Source: Chitinophaga filiformis (GTDB taxonomy: Bacteria > Bacteroidota > Bacteroidia > Chitinophagales > Chitinophagaceae). Taken from it: 64,000 nt of DNA. The notes below the pieces were generated by a model that saw nothing but the letters and a program-made list of their open reading frames with translations, ran no database searches and was not told where the DNA came from. This document shows, in pieces, positions 36,226-44,973 of the stretch (position 1 is the first letter of the stretch; each line of letters begins with the position of its first letter). Both the position numbers and the translations under genes were made by a program. Where the stretch lies: NCBI RefSeq assembly GCF_023100805.1, contig NZ_CP095855.1:1839001-1903000 (forward strand). The letters are read 5' to 3'.

Positions 36226-36486
36226 CTACTACCCGTTCCGGCAAATTTAACTGAGCCATTTTCCAATAACCCAAAATGTCTAATCCTGGTTCGTGTGCTA
36301 ACGCAATTGCTGTCTATAATTTGGTTCGGCACCTTGCCCTGGAAACTGAGCTGTCAAGTTTTCCCCCCGGTCATTCTTTCCTCCCCGCAACACCGTGACA
36401 TTTATCACCTAAACTTTTTATCAAATGTCCTTGTACCATGGTGCCAAGGTGTCCCAACTTTGAACCGTAAAAAATCAAGGAACAAA

Positions 36487-37254
36487 ATGAGACTAAAAGA
36501 CAAAGTAGCCGTGGTAACCGGCGGTAACAGCGGAATCGGTCTGGGTATTGCCGAGGCTTTAAGGAACGAAGGCGCAAAGGGAACTATCACAGGCAGGAAT
36601 CAGAAGACAATTGACACTTCCGTGCAAAGCCTGGGCGGGAATTTCGTCGGAATAAAAGGGGATGTGACCAAAATGGATGATCTCGAAAATATCTTCAAAA
36701 CGACATTCGAAAAGTTTGGCAAGATAGATACCGTCGTGGTGAATGCCGGAGGGGTTGTTGATGGCGCTAAAATGGGAACGGTGCTTGAGACAGGAGAGGA
36801 AAACTATGATCAGTACATGGCCCTGAACCTGAAAAGCACCTATTTTACAGTGCAGAAAGCACTCCCATATATGAACGATGGCGGCTCAATTGTACTTATC
36901 GGTTCCATTGCCGGACATCGTGTAGCTCCGGGAATGGCCGTGTATGCTGCAGCTAAGGCTGCTGTGATATCGCTCGCTAAGGGACTTTCCCTGGATTTAT
37001 TGTCCAGAAAGATCAGGGTGAACGTAATCTCGCCCGGGACGATCGATACTCCGGTATTTGACAAGTTTGTGCCCGAAGAGCAGGTTGACCAGGTCAAACA
37101 ACTTTGGGTGAATTTAATCCCGACCGGAAGAATTGGTCAACCGTCTGATATAGGACATGCCGCCGTATTCCTGGCGTCTGATGAATCGTCATTCATTCTG
37201 GGAACGGAGATCCTTGTAGACGGTGGTGCGACAAATATCAGCCTGATGAAATAG
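36487..37254 (+). CDS. Short-chain dehydrogenase/reductase
   Basis: A classical SDR of 255 residues: cofactor motif TGGNSGIG (residues 12-19), the NAG-type motif VVNAGG, the catalytic Ser in GSIAGHRV and the YAAAK catalytic pair. The residue after the second strand, in GAKGTITGRNQ, is Gly-Thr rather than the usual Val-Xaa, a small oddity in the strand that normally sets cofactor choice. The start ATG at 36487 is preceded by a long open frame that is not coding. It probably works with the Crp/Fnr regulator next to it. The substrate is unknown. Confidence 0.88.
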   Translation: MRLKDKVAVVTGGNSGIGLGIAEALRNEGAKGTITGRNQKTIDTSVQSLGGNFVGIKGDVTKMDDLENIFKTTFEKFGKIDTVVVNAGGVVDGAKMGTVLETGEENYDQYMALNLKSTYFTVQKALPYMNDGGSIVLIGSIAGHRVAPGMAVYAAAKAAVISLAKGLSLDLLSRKIRVNVISPGTIDTPVFDKFVPEEQVDQVKQLWVNLIPTGRIGQPSDIGHAAVFLASDESSFILGTEILVDGGATNISLMK

Positions 37255-37279
37255 CTGGAACACAAGCAGATCAAAGTAT

Positions 37280-37307
37280 GCCCGTAGTGCCCCTGCGGGC
37301 TTTTTTT
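37280..37307 (+). terminator. Terminator after the SDR gene
   Basis: An 8-bp GC-rich stem (37280-37287 with 37293-37300, one G-T pair) and seven T residues. Confidence 0.85.
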
Positions 37308-37353
37308 ACAATTCCATGTCTTCCTGAGAGCAACCCTGTTGGCGGATTTTGCA

Positions 37354-37361
37354 TAGTTTTG
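37354..37361 (+). promoter_or_regulatory. -7 box of the Crp/Fnr gene
   Basis: TAGTTTTG, 17 nt ahead of the ATG at 37379. Confidence 0.5.
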
Positions 37362-37378
37362 TTGAAAGCTGTGAAATT

Positions 37379-37957
37379 ATGTTTGAGTCATTAGCCGTTT
37401 ATTTGAGAGAAGGGGCGGGGCTGCGTGATGAAGAACTGGACCTTGTAAGGCAAGTCTCAATTGAAAGAAAACTACGCAAGCGTCAATACCTGCTCCAGGA
37501 GGGAGATGTTTCTATTTACAATTGTTTTGTTGTCAAAGGATGCCTTCGCCTGTATCGTATTGGTAAGGACGGCGCGGAGCATATCTTAAACTTCGCGGTT
37601 GAAAATTGGTGGATCAGTGATTGCGAGAGCTTCAGTACAGGCCTTCCTGCGCAAGGCACTATCGATGCGCTGGAAGACAGCGAAGTAATACTGATAAAAA
37701 AAGATGATTATGAAGCCTTAATACGAAAAATTCCAAAGTTTCAGCTGTTTAAGGAAAGACAGGATGCCAAAAAATTTAACGCCACTCAAAGGCGAATACT
37801 CAGCAATATCAGCGAAACTGCTGAAGAGCGATATGTAAATTTTGTGAAGTTGTATCCTGAGTTATACAGCAGGGTGCCATTGCACATGGTCGCTTCGTTC
37901 CTTGGTGTTACCCGTGAAACGCTCAGCCGGGTCAGACAGCAGTACGCAAAATCTTAA
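37379..37957 (+). CDS. Crp/Fnr-family transcriptional regulator
   Basis: A 192-residue regulator with an N-terminal cyclic-nucleotide-binding-like barrel (about 20-115, with QYLLQEGDVSIYNCFVVKGCLRLYRIGKDGAEHIL) and a C-terminal winged helix (about 140-192, ending VPLHMVASFLGVTRETLSRVRQQY). The helix-turn-helix shows the usual TRETLSR contact pattern. No iron-sulphur cysteine cluster is present. Its gene has its own promoter and follows the SDR gene with a terminator in between, so it may act on the SDR gene, but this is a guess. Confidence 0.88.
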   Translation: MFESLAVYLREGAGLRDEELDLVRQVSIERKLRKRQYLLQEGDVSIYNCFVVKGCLRLYRIGKDGAEHILNFAVENWWISDCESFSTGLPAQGTIDALEDSEVILIKKDDYEALIRKIPKFQLFKERQDAKKFNATQRRILSNISETAEERYVNFVKLYPELYSRVPLHMVASFLGVTRETLSRVRQQYAKS

Positions 37958-38025
37958 TACGACCTATTTCAGTCCCTGCAGTATATCACCAGCCTGAATG
38001 CCATCATAAATACCGGGTAAACACT

Positions 38026-38262
38026 ATGAGGAAACGTACTTGTGTCCTTGTCCATATTCTTATGTGGCTTTTTTTATCATTAGTTTATTTTTTTCTGTCA
38101 GAGTCTCTCGTCGCTTACATATTCCCGGGAATACACAATGTAGGGATATGGTTAACCTTATTGGCGGTAGGGCTTACCTTAGTTTTTATAGTAACAGTAA
38201 TTTCACTGATTGTGTGCCTGAGAATAATAAGGAAAAGGCAACGCCTACAATCATATCGTTAA
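38026..38262 (+). CDS. Small membrane protein, unknown
   Basis: A 78-residue protein with two transmembrane helices (about 9-32 and 41-67) and a basic tail LRIIRKRQRLQSYR, which suggests a hairpin topology with both ends in the cytoplasm. A second frame (from 38040) covers the same DNA, but its product is not hydrophobic in a regular way, so I prefer this one. No family recognised. Confidence 0.45.
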   Translation: MRKRTCVLVHILMWLFLSLVYFFLSESLVAYIFPGIHNVGIWLTLLAVGLTLVFIVTVISLIVCLRIIRKRQRLQSYR

Positions 38263-38325
38263 TGTTAGGTGATGATGTTCTTTAAATCAAAGATGTTCCC
38301 GGACGGAATCGCCCTGCCAATGATT

Positions 38326-38376
38326 GAAAATACAGATGCTGTATCAAAAAAAGTATGATACAGCATCTGTATTTTC
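38326..38376. terminator. Perfect 21-bp hairpin, possible bidirectional terminator
   Basis: Arms 38326-38346 and 38356-38376 are fully complementary around a 9-nt A-rich loop. The arms end in GAAAA/TTTTC, so T-rich sequence follows on either strand. The length and perfection are unusual for a simple terminator. Confidence 0.6.
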
Positions 38377-38540
38377 GGATACCAGATAGATCAAGATCAT
38401 CATTTAAGTAATTCCCAGGACTTCGTTTATTTTGATCCATCCTTGGGGTTTACAATATACCGAGAGTTAGTATTTTACGATCTTTTGAAAGAGTTACTTA
38501 TTTTTCGCTGCTATGTCGCTAATACTTTCTATTAAAGCAA

Positions 38541-39956
38541 CTAAGCAATCAGCACCTTCACTTCCAGGAACCCTTCCAACCCAAGCGTACCGTTTTCCCG
38601 TCCAATACCTGAATGTTTGAATCCGCCGAATGGAGCTAGGGGATCATGCTTCAATGTGTTGATCAGTACCCTGCCTGCTTTGAGCTTAGCTGCCAGCTTT
38701 TCTGCACGACTGCCATCTTTGGAACTGATATAGGCCATTAATCCATAATCGGTATCGTTGGCAATAGCAATAGCCTCTTCTTCATCACGATAAGGAATAA
38801 TACTCAGCACCGGGCCGAATATCTCTTCTCTGGCAATACGCATGTTATTGTTGACGCCCATGAAAATTGTAGGCTTCACGTAATAACCATCATTGAGGCC
38901 TTCAGGACGCCCTGGCCCACCCCATATAACTTCGGCGCCTTCTTCTATGCCGATGTTGATATATTGTTGTATACGGTCATATTGTTTCTGGCTGGCAACC
39001 GGTCCGACATTAACGTCATCATTATATGGTCTCCCTACCTTAAAATGCGCTGCTGCTTTTATCAATGCAGCTTTCACTTCTTCCGTTTTAGCTTCAGGTA
39101 TCAATAGACGTGAACCGGCAATACATGCCTGTCCGTTGTTCATAAAGCCCGCCTGTAAGGCTAAGGGAATGGCTGTGGAAATATCCGCATCCTCTAAAAT
39201 AATGTTAGCAGATTTACCGCTTAATTCCAGCGTCGTTCTTTTCATAGTGGCAATTGATTGCTGTGCGATTATTTTTCCCACCTGTGTAGAACCTGTAAAA
39301 GCGATCTTCGTAACCGCCGGACTTGCCATTAACGCCTTGCTGATAACGTCTCCCCGTCCATTGACCATATTCACCACACCTGCCGGTAAACCTGCTGCGT
39401 CAATGCATTCCATGATGATCTGTGCCTGCCAGGGACTAAACTCACTCGGTTTGATAATCACAGTACAACCTGCAGCCAGCGCTGGCGCAAGCTTCACGGC
39501 AATGGATCCTGAACTGGAATTCCAGGGCGTAAACAGGGCAGCAACTCCCACGGGCTCCATCACAATCTTCGATTCATTGACCTTCTTCTCAAATGGATAT
39601 TGCTCCAGGATGGATATATGGCTTGAGAAAGTAGTGGCTGCAAGCATGTTTGACCACTTAGCCCGCTCTTTTGTAGCGCCATATTCTATAATGGTAGCCT
39701 CAATGAGATCATCCATTCTCTTCATGATCTGGTCATGGATGTTTTGAAGATAAGTGCTTCGTTCTTTTATTGTGCTTTGTGCATAGTGTTTCAACGCTTC
39801 ACTGGCGGCGGCAATAGCATCATCTGTATCACTTTCATTTGCATAGGTGAGCTGTGCTATGGTTGAGCCGTCCACCGGGCTGATGATGTCTGCTTTCTCT
39901 GTTCCCCTTGGGCTTATAAACTTTCCGTTGATGTAAATACGATCTATGTTTTTCAT
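38541..39956 (-). CDS. NAD(P)-dependent aldehyde dehydrogenase
   Basis: Oxidises an aldehyde to the carboxylic acid. The 471-residue protein has the family motifs in order: FTPWNSSSGSIAVKLAPALAAG, the cofactor motif FTGSTQVGK, the general-base Glu in ELSGKSA, the catalytic Cys in NNGQACIAGSR, and EIFGPVLSIIPY. Alanine-rich and Gly-rich regions are normal for the family. Substrate specificity cannot be told. It stands alone on the minus strand, between a hairpin and a methyltransferase. Confidence 0.93.
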   Translation of the reverse strand: MKNIDRIYINGKFISPRGTEKADIISPVDGSTIAQLTYANESDTDDAIAAASEALKHYAQSTIKERSTYLQNIHDQIMKRMDDLIEATIIEYGATKERAKWSNMLAATTFSSHISILEQYPFEKKVNESKIVMEPVGVAALFTPWNSSSGSIAVKLAPALAAGCTVIIKPSEFSPWQAQIIMECIDAAGLPAGVVNMVNGRGDVISKALMASPAVTKIAFTGSTQVGKIIAQQSIATMKRTTLELSGKSANIILEDADISTAIPLALQAGFMNNGQACIAGSRLLIPEAKTEEVKAALIKAAAHFKVGRPYNDDVNVGPVASQKQYDRIQQYINIGIEEGAEVIWGGPGRPEGLNDGYYVKPTIFMGVNNNMRIAREEIFGPVLSIIPYRDEEEAIAIANDTDYGLMAYISSKDGSRAEKLAAKLKAGRVLINTLKHDPLAPFGGFKHSGIGRENGTLGLEGFLEVKVLIA

Positions 39957-40107
39957 TGTTCTTTTTTTAGCAAAATTACAGTGGGCTTAGACACTGACAT
40001 TTGCTATAAAGTCCAATTTGCTTTGTTTTGACGGTCAGCCCTGCCACCCGAATATTGCGACCTTATGCCATAACCCGTATCAAGGGCTCGCCTTAGACAA
40101 GGTGATT

Positions 40108-40797
40108 TTAAACCCGGATGGAATAGTAGGAATCTACAACAGCCTGCCCGGTATAATTAGGTCCCGCCTTATCATCCGCACCAATATAAGTGAGATTGAT
40201 ATGGATATCCCTGGGACCTTCACATGTAACAAGTTTCCGTCGGGCATTATACCTGATCCCATTTTCCTTGAACAGTTTCTTTAGATAAGTCTCTTTTTGA
40301 TCTCCTTCAATTTTAATATTATTCAAATCCAGATTGGCCATCAATATTCCATTGTCACTGATTGCCTGCAGTGCTTTCATTAATGCTTTAAGTTTATCTC
40401 CCACATAATGAAGCCCATGAACACAGGTGATCAGATCGTATTGATCAGTTTCTTCCCAATCAACGAGAGAACCGGTTTTGAATTGCAGGCAATTAATAGC
40501 CGGCGGGATTGACTGAAACTGATCCACTAGATCAATACCCTTTAAAGTAACCTGCGTCTGCAGGTTTTTGACAGCTATTTCGCCGGCGTACTGGAGCAAC
40601 GCGTTGCCCTCCCCGCAACATAGATCCAGCCATTTAACATGCCCTTGTTCCTCAAGGCGCTTATTCAAATACATTCCCGGATGGAAGTGCAACTCCTTTT
40701 CATAGCTGTTTACCCCACTTGCTATTCGCTTCCGGTTCATCCGGTTATTGGCAACGACAGGCGACCAGATTAACGCATTTTCCGTTAAAAGTTCCAT
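40108..40797 (-). CDS. Class I SAM-dependent methyltransferase
   Basis: A 229-residue Rossmann-fold methyltransferase. Motif I is WLDLCCGEGNALL, followed by GIDLVDQFQ (motif II acidic end), then LITCVHGLHYVGDKLKALM (motif IV/post-I region). The target is unknown. I chose the ATG at 40797 (MELLTEN); an ATG at 40875 overlaps the end of the RhuM gene by 14 nt, but the additional 26 residues do not look like part of the fold. It may be cotranscribed with rhuM upstream. Confidence 0.82.
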   Translation of the reverse strand: MELLTENALIWSPVVANNRMNRKRIASGVNSYEKELHFHPGMYLNKRLEEQGHVKWLDLCCGEGNALLQYAGEIAVKNLQTQVTLKGIDLVDQFQSIPPAINCLQFKTGSLVDWEETDQYDLITCVHGLHYVGDKLKALMKALQAISDNGILMANLDLNNIKIEGDQKETYLKKLFKENGIRYNARRKLVTCEGPRDIHINLTYIGADDKAGPNYTGQAVVDSYYSIRV

Positions 40798-40861
40798 TGT
40801 TATTAAGGTGTATTTATAAGCATATGATAGCAACCCTGCCAAACAGCGTGGGGCATAGTTG

Positions 40862-41854
40862 TTAATTATATCCATTGATAAGACTTACCACCACCTGGGC
40901 TATAATGTCCTTTTCATCCGGTTTGCTCTCCGCAATCATCAATGTGAGCGCTACCAGGGCATTATCAGCAATACGTTTCGTCCCATCTTCGTGATAAAGA
41001 ATACGGTTTTTCGCCAGGAACCAGACAAACAGAAATGCCGCAATCCTTTTATTACCATCAGAGAAGGAATGGTTTTTTACGACGAAGTATAGCAAATGCG
41101 CAGCCTTTTCTTCGATGCTGGGATAAAGATCATGACCGCCAAAGGACTGATAGATGGTAGCAATGGAACTCTGAAATGATTCATCTTTTTCGTTACCGAA
41201 TAAGCTACTGCCTCCAAATTTGTCCCTCAGGCCCCGAATAGCTTTCATCGCCTCATCGTATGTGGCAATAAATGCCTGCTCCTGGTGCGTAGCCTCTATT
41301 GTCAATGTACGGTGATCATATTTATCCAGGATATCCAATGCATAGGTATAGTCCGTGATCACTTTTAATAAACCAGTGGCTTCATCGTTAGTCAAAGGGT
41401 TATTTTCCAATACGTTTCCCAATAAGCGGACTGTCTGTTTCAACGCATTAAACTGCTGGCCCTGCTCCTTCAGGCGATTCTCATTGATGGAATAGCCCTG
41501 AACAATGTGATCTTTCAACACTTTATTAGCCCATATGCGGAATTGTGTACCTCTTTTTGAACTTACCCGATATCCTACCGACAAAATAACATCCAGATTG
41601 TAGTGAATTACTTTCCTTTTAACCTGTCGTTTGCCTTCTTGCTGAACTACCGAGTATTCCTCGGTAGTTGACTTTTCATCTAATTCGCCATCAGCGTAAA
41701 TATTTTTAATATGAAGCCCTATTGTATCGGAGTCTTTGTCAAAAAGCTCAGCCATACGACGTTGTGAAAGCCATAAGGTGTCGTTTTCCATCGTAACATC
41801 AACAAATGTCTGCCCATCTGCCGTTTGATAAATAAAAATCTGATTGTCATTCAT
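40862..41854 (-). CDS. RhuM-family protein with C-terminal Fic/Doc domain
   Basis: A 330-residue protein in two parts. The N-terminal 110 residues are the RhuM (virulence) domain, beginning with a winged-helix-like segment and containing FVDVTMENDTLWLSQRRMAELFDKD and GYRVSSKRGTQFRIWANKVL. The C-terminal part (about 200-330) is a Fic/Doc domain with the core motif HSFSDGNKRIAAF, of the Doc type (NKR rather than NGR), which in relatives phosphorylates or nucleotidylates proteins. An inhibitory antitoxin motif was not recognised next to it. Such RhuM-Doc proteins are common on genomic islands and are usually annotated as virulence or persistence proteins. Confidence 0.88.
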   Translation of the reverse strand: MNDNQIFIYQTADGQTFVDVTMENDTLWLSQRRMAELFDKDSDTIGLHIKNIYADGELDEKSTTEEYSVVQQEGKRQVKRKVIHYNLDVILSVGYRVSSKRGTQFRIWANKVLKDHIVQGYSINENRLKEQGQQFNALKQTVRLLGNVLENNPLTNDEATGLLKVITDYTYALDILDKYDHRTLTIEATHQEQAFIATYDEAMKAIRGLRDKFGGSSLFGNEKDESFQSSIATIYQSFGGHDLYPSIEEKAAHLLYFVVKNHSFSDGNKRIAAFLFVWFLAKNRILYHEDGTKRIADNALVALTLMIAESKPDEKDIIAQVVVSLINGYN

Positions 41855-42386
41855 AATTACTATATATGGTTGGTTACTATTAAATACAATTCAACAAAAT
41901 ACTTTCACCGGCTATAGCCGTGAAAGATCTATTCTGATGCAATACTTATAAGATTCGTAGTGCCGGTTAACAGGCACTGATGAACTAAGTAAGGTAAACC
42001 AGAACGCAATAAGTAATTAGGGGAGATATAAAGGCAATTTACATTAATTAATTAAATATTGTTGTGATATAACGAAACTTTTATAATTGGTGCCTTCAAC
42101 AACAAACGTTATAGACACAACAAATCATCCTGAGCGCATTTTGAATACAAGGCGCACCATTCAACACAATTTTTCTCCAGGGATTTCATTTAATGCAAAC
42201 GATTGCATAACTTAGGACAAGATTCCAGGTTTATGAAAAAGAAGGAATAAATACCCATTGTCATCCATCCCTCTTTTTCTCAATAAAACACGTCATAACG
42301 CCTGCGTTACCATCAAATGTGACGCGTGATAAACTATTGCCTGTAATCTACAAATACCAGTCAGAACGCATAATTCATTATTACCG
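41855..42386. other. Long intergenic region ahead of the glycosidase cluster
   Basis: About 530 A/T-rich bases with no gene. It holds a 6-bp hairpin (41959-41964 with 41973-41978) and the palindrome at 42193-42208. It should contain the rhuM promoter and the promoter of the glycoside hydrolase genes, but I saw no convincing -7 box for either. Confidence 0.5.
42193..42208. promoter_or_regulatory. LacI-type operator candidate upstream of the glycoside hydrolase cluster
   Basis: ATGCAA-ACGA-TTGCAT, a 6-bp inverted repeat with a CG near the centre, 178 nt before the GH2 start. Its right half CGATTGCAT is also present in the palindrome pair at 50879-50908. Confidence 0.45.
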
Positions 42387-44840
42387 ATGATCCGTTACCT
42401 GCTCTTAACAGGACTTATCTTTTGTCTGTTTCCATTTATTGCGTCGGCACAGCAAAGCCAACGCCTTACACAGCACTGGGAATTTTTAAGGGAAGACCTT
42501 GGCAACGTCTGGGAAGCCGTACGCCCGGTGGCAGATGGTAGCCCCGAATCCGTTCCGCTGTGGGAAAAAGTCATCTTGCCTCACTGCTTTAATGCAAAAG
42601 ATGCCGTAGACCCGAACCTGAACTACTACCAGGGGCCCGGCTGGTACAGAACTACATTGGAGATCAAAAACCCTTATACACAAGGCCGTACGCTGCTGCA
42701 TTTCGAAGGCGCCGGACAAAAGACGGACGTCTATATTTATACCACGCTCGTGGCTCATCATACCGGTGGCTATGACGAATGGACGGTAGACCTGACCGAT
42801 GCCATACAGCAGTTCCTGCAGAGCGCGGACGCTAAACGGTATAAAGGCAAAGTGCCGCTGGAAATTCGTTGCAGTAATGCCCGTGACGTGGAAATGATCC
42901 CTTCCTCGATGTCTGACTTCAATGTGTATGGAGGCCTGTACCGATATATTAACCTGGTATACAGCCCCGCTTTGTCAATTGAACAAATACATGTCCGGCC
43001 ACAGGTAGATGCCCGGGGGAACACAGGTGTAGTACAATTACGCGCAGTATTCCGTAATCCGCTGCACACAGAACATGCGTCACTGGACATTGATATACTT
43101 GATCCGCAGAAAAAAGTAGTACAACACTATACACAACAGGTTTCCCTGAAAGACAGCACAGTGACTATGCCGGCCATTACTATCAGGAAACCTCTACAAT
43201 GGTCTCCTGGCCAGCCGCAACTATATACCGTTCAGGCCCGTCTTAAAAGTGCTACTGGTGAAGCTATTTGGAGCGGACGTTTTGGTTTCCGGCATTTTGA
43301 ATTTGTCACGCATGGACCTTTTATGCTTAACGGGCAACGCCTGTTATTGCAAGGCTCCCACCGGCATGAAGATGGTGCAGGTGTTGCTGCAGCGCTGACG
43401 GAAGATCTCATTCGCCGCGAAATGAAAATGATAAAGGATATGGGCGCCAACTTTATACGGCTGGGACATTATCAACAGTCGTCACTGGTGCTGGATCTAT
43501 GCGATAGCCTGGGAATTTTGGTATGGGAAGAAATTCCCTGGTGCCGTGGCGGACTGGGAGGTGATGTATACAAAGAACAGGCTCGCCGTATGCTGACCAA
43601 CATGATCGCGCAGCATGGTAATCATCCTGCTGTGATCTTGTGGGGACTAGGCAATGAAAATGACTGGCCCGGCGATTTCCCTGAGTTTGACAAACAAAAG
43701 ATCCGCGCTTTCATGAGTGAACTGAATACGCTGGCACACCAGCTGGACAGTTCTCGTAAAACGACCATCCGCCGCTGTGATTTTTGTAAGGATATTGTAG
43801 ACGTCTATTCTCCTTCCATCTGGGCAGGCTGGTACCGTGGCCGCTATACGGAATACAAAGATGAAACTTTAAAGGCTATTGCCGATGTGCCGCACTTCTT
43901 TCATGCGGAATGGGGCGCTGACAGCCATCAGGGCCGCCACGCTGAATACCCTGAAGCTGCTCTGAAGAAAGTAGCCACTGGCAAAGGTACCGATGAACGT
44001 ACCGGCGACTTTGCCCTTACCGGTGGTAGCGCCCGTGCATCCAAAGATGGAGACTGGTCAGAAACCTATGCATGCAATCTAATAGACTGGCACCTCAAAG
44101 AACAGGAAACTATACCACAACTCACCGGAAGCGCTTACTGGATCTTTAAGGACTTCTCTACGCCTTTACGTCCTGACAATCCCGTCCCATACGTAAACCA
44201 GAAAGGTGTAGTAGCCCGCGATCTTACCCCAAAAGAATCTTACTATGTGTTTCAATCCTATTGGACCGCACAACCCATGGCCCATATTTATGGACATAAC
44301 TGGCCACTGCGCTGGGGAAAGGATGGAGAAGAAAAAATGATATGGGTGTACTCCAACTGCCCTGAAGCAGAGCTGTTTGTCAATGGCAAAAGTCATGGTG
44401 TTAAAAAGCGTAACAGCCAGGACTTCCCGGCTGCGGGACTTCGCTGGCAATTGCCTTTGCATAAAGGCGATTACCAGCTGAAAGTAGTGGCCCGTAAAGG
44501 CAAGGAGTCCGTGACGGATGAAGTCTTTTTTACCTATCAGACGGACCAATGGACGAAACCTGCCCGGCTGATGATGGCGAAATCCATTAGTGGCGACACA
44601 GCAGTAATAAAGGTCAAACTGTTAGACGCACAGGGCATTCCCTGTCTTGATGCGGCAGATTATATCAATTTTTCCATTGCCGGAGGTGGCACATTGATAG
44701 ATGATCAGGGAACTGCAGGCGGCTCGCGTAAAGTACAACTCGCCAATGGACAGGCACAGATCAGTGTGCACCTAAACAAAGGAAGGAGTATGGTAGGAGC
44801 CGCCGTAAAAGGGATACCAGAAGCGTTTATTGCTTTGTAA
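42387..44840 (+). CDS. Secreted glycoside hydrolase family 2 (beta-galactosidase-like)
   Basis: An 817-residue exported enzyme with a signal peptide (about 1-21, cleaved after SAQ or nearby). Domain order: GH2 sugar-binding jelly roll (about 25-205), Ig-like domain (210-310), TIM barrel (310-610) and C-terminal sandwich regions with an added beta domain. The catalytic acid is in GLGNEND (about residue 422), the nucleophile in HAEWGAD (about residue 507). GH2 covers beta-galactosidases, glucuronidases and mannosidases, so the exact sugar is uncertain. It heads a run of three glycosidases and probably acts in the periplasm or at the outer membrane. Confidence 0.9.
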   Translation: MIRYLLLTGLIFCLFPFIASAQQSQRLTQHWEFLREDLGNVWEAVRPVADGSPESVPLWEKVILPHCFNAKDAVDPNLNYYQGPGWYRTTLEIKNPYTQGRTLLHFEGAGQKTDVYIYTTLVAHHTGGYDEWTVDLTDAIQQFLQSADAKRYKGKVPLEIRCSNARDVEMIPSSMSDFNVYGGLYRYINLVYSPALSIEQIHVRPQVDARGNTGVVQLRAVFRNPLHTEHASLDIDILDPQKKVVQHYTQQVSLKDSTVTMPAITIRKPLQWSPGQPQLYTVQARLKSATGEAIWSGRFGFRHFEFVTHGPFMLNGQRLLLQGSHRHEDGAGVAAALTEDLIRREMKMIKDMGANFIRLGHYQQSSLVLDLCDSLGILVWEEIPWCRGGLGGDVYKEQARRMLTNMIAQHGNHPAVILWGLGNENDWPGDFPEFDKQKIRAFMSELNTLAHQLDSSRKTTIRRCDFCKDIVDVYSPSIWAGWYRGRYTEYKDETLKAIADVPHFFHAEWGADSHQGRHAEYPEAALKKVATGKGTDERTGDFALTGGSARASKDGDWSETYACNLIDWHLKEQETIPQLTGSAYWIFKDFSTPLRPDNPVPYVNQKGVVARDLTPKESYYVFQSYWTAQPMAHIYGHNWPLRWGKDGEEKMIWVYSNCPEAELFVNGKSHGVKKRNSQDFPAAGLRWQLPLHKGDYQLKVVARKGKESVTDEVFFTYQTDQWTKPARLMMAKSISGDTAVIKVKLLDAQGIPCLDAADYINFSIAGGGTLIDDQGTAGGSRKVQLANGQAQISVHLNKGRSMVGAAVKGIPEAFIAL

Positions 44841-44973
44841 CCCTTCCGTCGTTCCCCTCTTTAATATAATAGCCATTCCCGAATGGAGATAATGAGTATG
44901 CCCAAAAAAATAAGCGCGAACGATAATCATATTAAATACCTATAAACGTGTAGCACGCATAAAATATAGTACT

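Noticed and set aside
38040-38285. Alternative 81-codon frame over the small membrane protein
   Set aside because: Its product lacks regular helices; the frame from 38026 gives two clean transmembrane segments.
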